A DNA stretch of 18,487 nucleotides from JAZNOQ01 sp045589215. GTDB taxonomy: Bacteria > Bacillota > Clostridia > Oscillospirales > CAG-272. Under the pieces are notes generated by a model, which did no database searches, was not told the origin of the DNA, and worked only from the letters and a program-made list of their open reading frames with translations. The position numbers were made by a program, and so were the translations under genes. The DNA lies in contig JAZNOQ010000162.1 in NCBI GenBank assembly GCA_045589215.1, positions 1 through 18,487 on the forward strand, written 5' to 3'. Each line of letters starts with the position of its first letter. Within the stretch, counting starts at the first letter, position 1. Positions 13,745 to 18,487 of the stretch are shown in pieces.

Positions 13745-14908
13745 ATGTCCGAGCAAGAAGAAAAGAAGGAACAGGTCGGCGTCCCCGAGGAGCAGTCACT
13801 CGCGCCGCGCGGCGAAGCACTTCCGAAGACCGTAAAAGAAAGCGCAGCGGGCGGAGCAAATTCGCCCGAAACGATAGGCAAAGAGGAGCGAGCAACCGTT
13901 CGTTACCGTCCGCGCACGGTCAGTCTGCGCGTCGTTGGGATCGCGATCGCAGTTCTCGCGTTTTCACTCGCCCTCATTTATTGCTGCATCGCAGGGGCGC
14001 GCGGAACGGGAGATCCCGATGACACCACCGCCGATACCACGGCTTCGGAAAGTGGCGGTGCGGGGGACGTGAAGGATCTGTACGAATTCGATCCTGCGCT
14101 CGTTCCCGAGGGGCACGTCGCATTTCGCCCGATGGATCTGTCGGGCAGTGCCTCGAGCGTTCGGAACGAGACCGACCGCACGTTTGACCTTTTAGCGCTT
14201 CTTTCGCGCTACGGCGACACGGCGGGTGGCGCGGAGCTTACATTCAGCGAGCCGCTCGTTCTGATTCTGCACGCGCACACGACCGAGGGTTACAGCACAG
14301 CGGGAACGGTTTCATGGGACGGAACGGGCGAGCTTGCGCGTTCCGAAAGCAAGTCCGAAAACGTCATCGCGGTCGGTGCGGTGCTTGCCGAGGCGCTGAA
14401 CGAAGCAGGCGTTCCGACGCTACACTGCGAGGTCTTTCACGATCTTGACGAAAACGGTGTCGGCACCTACGGTGGCTCGTACGACCGTATGCGAGAAACG
14501 GTGGAGGGCTACCTCAGAGAGCATCCGTCGATCAAGTACGTGATCGACCTGCACCGCGACGCGGTGCTCGATGGGGACGGAAATATCATCCGTGCTGTGA
14601 CCGAAACGGACGGAAAAACGGCAGCTCAAGTGATGGCAGTGGTCGGCAGCGGCGACGGCTTTGATTGGGAGTCGAATCTCGCGCTCGCGCTTGCGCTTAC
14701 CGAGTCCCTGAACAAGGACGGTAAAGCACTCTGCCGTTCGCCCATTCTGAAATCCTCCTCCTTCGGGCAGGAGCTCGCGGCGCACAGCCTGATCCTTGAA
14801 GTCGGCACGGCGGCAAATTCCCTTGAAGAGGCGACGAACGCCGCGCGCGCCATTGCCCCCTCCCTCGCTTCTCTCATCCGCACGGTCGAAGCAGGGGAAC
14901 TCTCCTGA
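13745..14908 (+). CDS. spoIIP: SpoIIP-type sporulation peptidoglycan amidase
   Basis: A 387-residue membrane-anchored cell-wall hydrolase. The N-terminus is a cytoplasmic tail of about 60 charged residues, longer than usual, then one transmembrane helix at about 62-83, then an extracytoplasmic amidase domain from about 168. Family landmarks in order are LVLILHAHTTEGY (H176, E181), SKSENVIAVGAVLAEAL, YDRMRETVEGYL, IDLHRDAV (H270) and LILEVGTAANSLEEA (E352). SpoIIP with SpoIID and SpoIIM thins septal peptidoglycan so the mother cell can engulf the forespore. The ATG at 13745 has a perfect AGGAGG 7 bases upstream. It stands alone, without the gpr gene it often follows in Bacilli. Presence suggests a spore former or a recent descendant of one. 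Confidence 0.9.
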   Translation: MSEQEEKKEQVGVPEEQSLAPRGEALPKTVKESAAGGANSPETIGKEERATVRYRPRTVSLRVVGIAIAVLAFSLALIYCCIAGARGTGDPDDTTADTTASESGGAGDVKDLYEFDPALVPEGHVAFRPMDLSGSASSVRNETDRTFDLLALLSRYGDTAGGAELTFSEPLVLILHAHTTEGYSTAGTVSWDGTGELARSESKSENVIAVGAVLAEALNEAGVPTLHCEVFHDLDENGVGTYGGSYDRMRETVEGYLREHPSIKYVIDLHRDAVLDGDGNIIRAVTETDGKTAAQVMAVVGSGDGFDWESNLALALALTESLNKDGKALCRSPILKSSSFGQELAAHSLILEVGTAANSLEEATNAARAIAPSLASLIRTVEAGELS

Positions 14909-15000
14909 CTGCCCTCGCATCTGCGTGTGAGATGTCCCTCCTCCTCCGAACGGAGCCGAGGAGGGGTGGGCAAAGCCCCAACAGAATACCTAATATAAAA

Positions 15001-15028
15001 AAGTGCCTCGATGAGGCACTTTTTTATT
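15001..15028. terminator. Bidirectional terminator between spoIIP and the S24 repressor
   Basis: AAGTGCCTC and GAGGCACTT form a perfect 9-bp stem over a 3-base loop, with T6 on the plus strand and T6 on the minus strand. It serves both convergent genes. The 90 bases before it hold further small GC-rich hairpins such as CCTCCTC/GAGGAGG but no gene. Confidence 0.9.
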
Positions 15029-15041
15029 TCTCTTATACCTT

Positions 15042-15815
15042 TTACTTTCTCTTCAGCTTTCCAAGCACGCGGCCGCGGCACTCAACGCGCTCGAAGCGCG
15101 AAAGGAGAATGTCCTCGTAATCGGGATTCAAGGAGATCAGACGGTCGCCGCCGAACTTCTTGAAGTAACCCGCATTGTCAAGCACGAAAATTCCGAGCTC
15201 GCCGTTTTCGATGCGGTCACAGCTCTCGACCATCAATACGTCGCCATCCTTATACCGCGGATTCATACTGTCGCCGCTGATGCGGAGGGCGAAGGACGCC
15301 GAACGTGTAACGGGGCCGTCCGGAACGTGGATGACCTGAAATTCCGCGCCGTCGAGGAATTCGCCCGGGCCTGCCGAAACAGGCAGATCGTATAGCTTCA
15401 GGTCGCGTGAGCCCGAATAGATCGCGGGACGCTCAAGCACACGCGCACGCGGCGCACTGCCGCTTCCGATCCCGTATTCCTCGCGTGTCATGCGTTCCTT
15501 TTCCTTATTCAGAACGAGAACAACGAGCTCCTTGCCGTGATCGTCGAGCATACGGTAATTTTCGATCAGCGAGATCTCGCCGTCGTCAAGCAGATAATTA
15601 TTCGGATTTTCTTCTCTGCCCGTCACAATATAATCGATCGAGCATCCGAGCGCATCGCAAATGCTGATGATGTTCGCAAGCTTCGGGGAATCGCTGATGC
15701 CCGCGAGGATCTTGCTGAGCGTTCCGATCGGGATCCCCGTCATCTCAGAGAGACGCTGATTCGTGATCTTACGCTCGTTCTTCATTTTTTTGATGCGGTC
15801 AATATAATTATCCAT
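15042..15815 (-). CDS. XRE-type repressor with S24 (LexA/CI-like) self-cleavage domain
   Basis: A 257-residue repressor. Residues about 5-66 form a Cro/CI-type helix-turn-helix (NQRLSEMTGIPIGTLSKILA). A linker follows, then an S24 peptidase domain from about 140 to the end. The self-cleavage elements are present: the A148-G149 bond in LPVSAGPGEF, catalytic S183 in ISGDSMNPRYKDGD, and the general-base lysine in GYFKKF (K219, or K220). This is the architecture of HdiR and phage CI repressors, which RecA filaments inactivate after DNA damage; it is not classical LexA, whose winged helix is different. No phage genes are nearby. The ATG at 15815 has GAAAGGA about 12 bases upstream. It is divergent from a small membrane protein, its likeliest target. 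Confidence 0.93.
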   Translation of the reverse strand: MDNYIDRIKKMKNERKITNQRLSEMTGIPIGTLSKILAGISDSPKLANIISICDALGCSIDYIVTGREENPNNYLLDDGEISLIENYRMLDDHGKELVVLVLNKEKERMTREEYGIGSGSAPRARVLERPAIYSGSRDLKLYDLPVSAGPGEFLDGAEFQVIHVPDGPVTRSASFALRISGDSMNPRYKDGDVLMVESCDRIENGELGIFVLDNAGYFKKFGGDRLISLNPDYEDILLSRFERVECRGRVLGKLKRK

Positions 15816-15896
15816 AGGGCTTTGATTCCTTTCGGCGTTTCGTATTTGTTTCGGTCAGCGATCTGCAAAAATTCCGTTTTTGGTTCTTGCAAGCTC

Positions 15897-15925
15897 ATTG
15901 TAACACACTTTTTCCGTTTTGTAAA
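15897..15925 (-). promoter_or_regulatory. Promoter of the S24 repressor gene
   Basis: TTTACA (15925-15920), 17-base spacer, TACAAT (15902-15897) on the minus strand. TTCCGTTTT occurs at 15912-15920 inside the promoter and again at 15872-15880, 40 bp downstream in the leader, and may be an autoregulatory element. Confidence 0.75.
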
Positions 15926-15954
15926 GAGCTTTTTTGAAAATTTTTTCGTTTTTC

Positions 15955-15968
15955 GGAAAAATTTTTCC
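15955..15968. promoter_or_regulatory. Candidate operator, perfect 14-bp palindrome GGAAAAATTTTTCC
   Basis: The palindrome lies between the -35 elements of the two divergent promoters, 10 bases before the plus-strand -35. A wider inverted repeat CCCAAAA (15967-15973) / TTTTGGG (15991-15997) overlaps it and spans that -35. A dimeric XRE/S24 repressor bound here could control both genes. The A and T runs could equally be an UP element. Confidence 0.35.
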
Positions 15969-15977
15969 CAAAACCTA

Positions 15978-16006
15978 TTGACAAATCCAATTTTGGGTGC
16001 TATAAT
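15978..16006 (+). promoter_or_regulatory. Full-consensus promoter of the small membrane protein gene
   Basis: TTGACA (15978-15983), exactly 17 bases, TATAAT (16001-16006): a perfect sigma-A match. Such a strong promoter next to a repressor suggests a gene that is normally kept off. Confidence 0.9.
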
Positions 16007-16019
16007 GCAAGCACAAAGT

Positions 16020-16066
16020 TCCGATTTCGATATTTTTCGACATGCTTTTTCCGAAATCCAATCGGA
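16020..16066 (+). other. Inverted repeat in the 5' leader of the small membrane protein
   Basis: TCCGATT (16020-16026) pairs perfectly with AATCGGA (16060-16066); inner arms TTTCG and CGAAA can add pairs. It lies just after the predicted start (about 16013) and is followed by a short GTTTTAAA, too weak for a clear terminator. It could be a leader hairpin or a second operator. Confidence 0.35.
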
Positions 16067-16121
16067 GTTTTAAACCATCAAAATCATTTTTGGAATTTTT
16101 CTTGTGACGGAGGTGTGAATT

Positions 16122-16436
16122 ATGAACCGTTCCTACATTCCCGAAAATCAATATACAAAGCAGCCCCTTCCTTTTACGGATCGCGAGAAGGGCAGCAGCC
16201 GCGTGACCGAGGCGCTCCTCTCCTTCTTCGATCTTGTGATCGCATTTTTCTCTGAAAGAACCGTACGGGCAACGCTCCGCGCATTCGGGGCTGTGCTTTG
16301 CTTCTTCGCATTCCTCTTCGTCATCGGCGCGGTCGAAAGCGCTTCGATCTCCTTCGGGACGGGCGTGCTTCTGGCGTTTCTTCTCTTCGGTGCCGCTTTC
16401 CTCTGCGTTTACAGACCGAGGAAGGGCAATACTTGA
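16122..16436 (+). CDS. Small two-helix membrane protein of unknown function
   Basis: A 104-residue protein I do not recognise. It has a polar N-terminus (about 1-30), an amphipathic-looking stretch near 31-45, then two hydrophobic helices at about 51-70 and 77-96 and a short basic tail (YRPRKGNT), which predicts a hairpin with both ends on the cytoplasmic side. No cysteine motif, LysM or catalytic signature is visible. The ATG at 16122 has GGAGG 8 bases upstream. It has a perfect promoter, diverges from the S24 repressor, and ends in a terminator, so it is a single-gene unit. A damage-induced role (division inhibitor, small toxin, membrane stress protein) is suggested only by the neighbour. 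Confidence 0.8.
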   Translation: MNRSYIPENQYTKQPLPFTDREKGSSRVTEALLSFFDLVIAFFSERTVRATLRAFGAVLCFFAFLFVIGAVESASISFGTGVLLAFLLFGAAFLCVYRPRKGNT

Positions 16437-16460
16437 TCTTGTTGCATAAGCCTGTGCATA

Positions 16461-16502
16461 GGGGCTGATTCACTTATTCAGTGACTCAGCCCCATTTTTT
16501 AT
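16461..16502 (+). terminator. Terminator of the small membrane protein gene
   Basis: GGGGCTGA-T-TCAC (16461-16473) pairs with GTGA-C-TCAGCCCC (16481-16493), one mismatch, followed by ATTTTTTATTTG. The stem sequence recurs at 1583-1614, so it is a repeated terminator-like motif. It has no T tract in the minus direction, and no clear terminator for cysS was seen. Confidence 0.85.
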
Positions 16503-16520
16503 TTGACACCCGAAAGTGTT

Positions 16521-17948
16521 TTATCCCAGCGTGTAGGTCGTTCCTTCCTTCGTATCGATGAGCGTCACGCCCATTGCGGAAAGCTCGGCGCGGATCTCGT
16601 CGGCGCGCGCGTAGTTCTTCTCCTTCTTCGCCGCGGCACGCTCTGCGATCAGAGCCTCGATCTTCGCGGTCAGATCCCCGTCTGCCGCAGGCGTCTGCGG
16701 AACGGCATTCCGCTGTGCCTCCGCCGCGGAAAGCAGATTGAGAGAAAGCACACGGTCAAAATCCTCGATCAACGCGAGCTTCGTCTTGTCGTTCGTCTTT
16801 GCCTTCAGGACATCGTAAAGAGCGGTGACTGCCATCGAGGTGTTGAGATCGTTGTCCATCGCTTCCGTAAATGCGGCGCGGCAGGCGGTATACGCCACGT
16901 CGTCGATCTCTTCGTCTGCATTCACCTTCAAGGCGGCGATCCGCGCGACGAGCTTATTGTACGCCGCCGCCGCGTTGTCGAGGTTCTCGTAGGAGAATAC
17001 GAGCGACTTGCGGTAATGCGACTGCATGCAGAAGAAGCGGTAGACCATCGGATCGTAGCCCTTCGATTCGAGCAGGGAAAGGGTGAGGAATTCGCCCTTT
17101 GACTTGCTCATCTTGCCCGAGCTTGTGTTGAGGTGGAGGACGTGGAACCAATTGCGGCACCATTCGTGTCCGATATACGCCTCGCTCTGTGCGATCTCGT
17201 TCGTGTGGTGCGGGAAGGCGTTATCGATGCCGCCGCAGTGGATGTCAAGATATTCACCGCAGTGCTTCAGGCTGATCGCGGAGCATTCGATATGCCATCC
17301 GGGATATCCGACGCCCCAGGGGGAATCCCACTTCAGCGCCTGATCCTCAAACTTCGACTTCGTAAACCACAGAACGAAATCGTATTTGTTGCGCTTGTTA
17401 TCATCGGCGCTGACGCCCTCGCGCACGCCAACGGCAAGATCCTCTTCCTTGAAGTCATTGAAGACGTAGTACTGCTTCAGCTTTGAGGTATCGAAGTAAA
17501 CGTTGCCGCCCGCCACGTAGGCGTAGCCCTTCTCGAGCAGTCCCTCGACCATCGCGATGAATTCGGGGATGCAGTTCGTCGCAGGCTCGACGACGTCGGG
17601 CCTTCTGATGTTGAGCTTTTCTGCGTCGGCAAAGAACGCATCGGTATAAAACTGCGCGATCTCAAGCACGGTCTTATGCTCGCGCTTCGCGCCCTTGACC
17701 ATTTTGTCCTCGCCCTCGTCGGCATCCGACGTGAGGTGTCCAACGTCGGTGGTATTCATCACGCGCAGAACGTCGTTGCCGATATAGCGCAGGTATTTAT
17801 CCAGCACGTCCTCCATGATGTAGGTTCGGAGGTTGCCGATGTGGGCAAAGTGATAGACCGTCGGGCCGCAGGTGTACATCGACACCTTTCCCGCATTTCG
17901 GGGGATGAATTCTTCCTTGGTTCTCGTGAGGGAATTGTATAACTCCAT
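16521..17948 (-). CDS. cysS: Cysteinyl-tRNA synthetase
   Basis: Charges tRNA-Cys with cysteine. The 475-residue class I synthetase has the N-terminal CGPTVYHFAHIGNLR with the HIGH-type motif HIGN at 36-39 and KMSKS at 279-283. The zinc ligands known from the E. coli enzyme align as C27, C222, H247 and E251 (GWHIEC, FPHHTNE). The anticodon-binding helical domain and a C-terminal small domain (ARADEIRAELSAMGVTLIDT) complete a normal length. KMSKSKGEFLTLSLLESKGY is the clostridial-style variant of the loop. The ATG at 17948 has AAAGGAA about 8 bases upstream. It lies 26 bases after cysE, and the pair joins cysteine synthesis to its use. Confidence 0.97.
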   Translation of the reverse strand: MELYNSLTRTKEEFIPRNAGKVSMYTCGPTVYHFAHIGNLRTYIMEDVLDKYLRYIGNDVLRVMNTTDVGHLTSDADEGEDKMVKGAKREHKTVLEIAQFYTDAFFADAEKLNIRRPDVVEPATNCIPEFIAMVEGLLEKGYAYVAGGNVYFDTSKLKQYYVFNDFKEEDLAVGVREGVSADDNKRNKYDFVLWFTKSKFEDQALKWDSPWGVGYPGWHIECSAISLKHCGEYLDIHCGGIDNAFPHHTNEIAQSEAYIGHEWCRNWFHVLHLNTSSGKMSKSKGEFLTLSLLESKGYDPMVYRFFCMQSHYRKSLVFSYENLDNAAAAYNKLVARIAALKVNADEEIDDVAYTACRAAFTEAMDNDLNTSMAVTALYDVLKAKTNDKTKLALIEDFDRVLSLNLLSAAEAQRNAVPQTPAADGDLTAKIEALIAERAAAKKEKNYARADEIRAELSAMGVTLIDTKEGTTYTLG

Positions 17949-17974
17949 GATCGTTTCCTTTCAAGCTTCTTGAT

Positions 17975-18487
17975 TTACTGATTTTCCTGTGCGGAGTCCG
18001 TCTCCTTGGCGGGCTCCTTTTCGGTCTTTGCGGTCTTTTTGCGCGTTTTTTTCGCTTCAAGCTCCGAGATCCGTGCCTCAAGCCGCGCGATCTCCTGCGC
18101 CACAGGGTCGGGGATATGCACCTGGTCGAGGTCGCTCGTATCCTGCACCTTCGCGCCGTTTCTGCGGACGACCTTCGCGGGAATGCCTACCGCAGTCGAG
18201 TTTTCGGGGATCTCATCCAGCACCACGGCACCCGCCGCGACCTTGACGTTGTCCCCGATCTTCACAGGCCCGAGCACCTTCGCGCCCGCGCCCACAAGAA
18301 CGCCGTTCCCGAGAGTCGGATGACGCTTGCCGAGATCCTTACCCGTACCGCCGAGCGTTACGCCCTGATAGAGAGTGCAGTTGTCGCCGATTTCAGCCGT
18401 CTCACCGATAACTACGCCTGTACCGTGGTCGATAAAGAGGTTCTTGCCGATGGTAGCGCCGGGGTGTATCTCTATACCCGTAAAAGT
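17975..18487 (-). CDS. cysE: Serine O-acetyltransferase, 5' end cut by window edge
   Basis: Makes O-acetylserine from serine and acetyl-CoA, the first step of cysteine synthesis. The visible 170 residues begin at TFTGIEIHPGATIG and cover the left-handed beta-helix of hexapeptide repeats. Hallmarks are IHPGA, LFIDHGTGVVIGETA with the catalytic-region histidine, and TLYQGVTLGGTGKDLGKRHP. The N-terminal helical domain lies beyond the right edge. After the helix there is an unusual tail of about 55 residues: a short coiled-coil-like stretch (AQEIARLEARISELEAK) then Lys/Glu-rich low complexity. Whether the CoA- and cysteine-sensing C-terminal segment is conserved is not clear. It is followed by cysS. 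Confidence 0.96.
   Translation of the reverse strand, partial: TFTGIEIHPGATIGKNLFIDHGTGVVIGETAEIGDNCTLYQGVTLGGTGKDLGKRHPTLGNGVLVGAGAKVLGPVKIGDNVKVAAGAVVLDEIPENSTAVGIPAKVVRRNGAKVQDTSDLDQVHIPDPVAQEIARLEARISELEAKKTRKKTAKTEKEPAKETDSAQENQ

Noticed and set aside
15042..15815. Classical LexA
   Set aside because: The peptidase domain matches, but the N-terminus is a Cro/CI-type helix-turn-helix with a long linker, not the LexA winged helix, so I call it an HdiR/CI-like repressor.
15042..16436. Prophage remnant around the S24 repressor
   Set aside because: No integrase, phage structural gene or attachment-site duplication is visible, and the flanks are spoIIP and cysS.

Overview
The window looks like a chromosomal segment of a gut-type member of the Bacillota, class Clostridia. 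Supporting signs are a spoIIP-type sporulation amidase, sigma-A-like promoters, strong purine-rich ribosome binding sites, a cysE-cysS pair, lipoproteins with Gram-positive style lipoboxes, and two AraC regulators next to a plant-glucuronate pathway. I cannot name the genus. Both window edges cut genes: an Old Yellow Enzyme-like oxidoreductase on the left and cysE on the right.

Region 1 (1-7822) is a glucuronate/glucuronoxylan utilisation locus. A minus-strand operon runs GH115-type alpha-glucuronidase, glucuronate isomerase (uxaC), an SDR-type fructuronate reductase, and a mannonate dehydratase-like protein. Together these would release glucuronate from an oligosaccharide and convert it through fructuronate and mannonate to 2-keto-3-deoxygluconate. 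One AraC regulator diverges from the operon promoter; a second AraC regulator converges on the operon's 3' end and diverges from the flavin oxidoreductase. Each divergent promoter region contains paired direct repeats about 20 bp apart, the usual geometry of AraC-family operators. No transporter, KDG kinase or KDPG aldolase lies in the window.

Region 2 (7824-12968) is the most unusual part: a minus-strand run of OmpR-type response regulator, histidine kinase (GTGA overlap), an 871-residue lipoprotein with a UGSC-like domain in which cysteine stands where the family's selenocysteine is, and a TlpA-like thioredoxin lipoprotein. I infer an uncharacterised envelope thiol-redox module under two-component control.

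Region 3 (13051-13548) holds a tandem array of a 149-bp unit (two full copies and a partial third) that ends in the terminator of a tRNA-Glu(CUC) gene. The array has several hairpins per unit and no convincing coding content.

Region 4 (13671-18487) carries spoIIP with a sigma-E-like promoter, an XRE/S24 self-cleaving-type repressor divergent from a small two-helix membrane protein with a near-perfect promoter, and the housekeeping pair cysS and cysE. All functional assignments are from reading the sequence and remembered family motifs; no database search was run.
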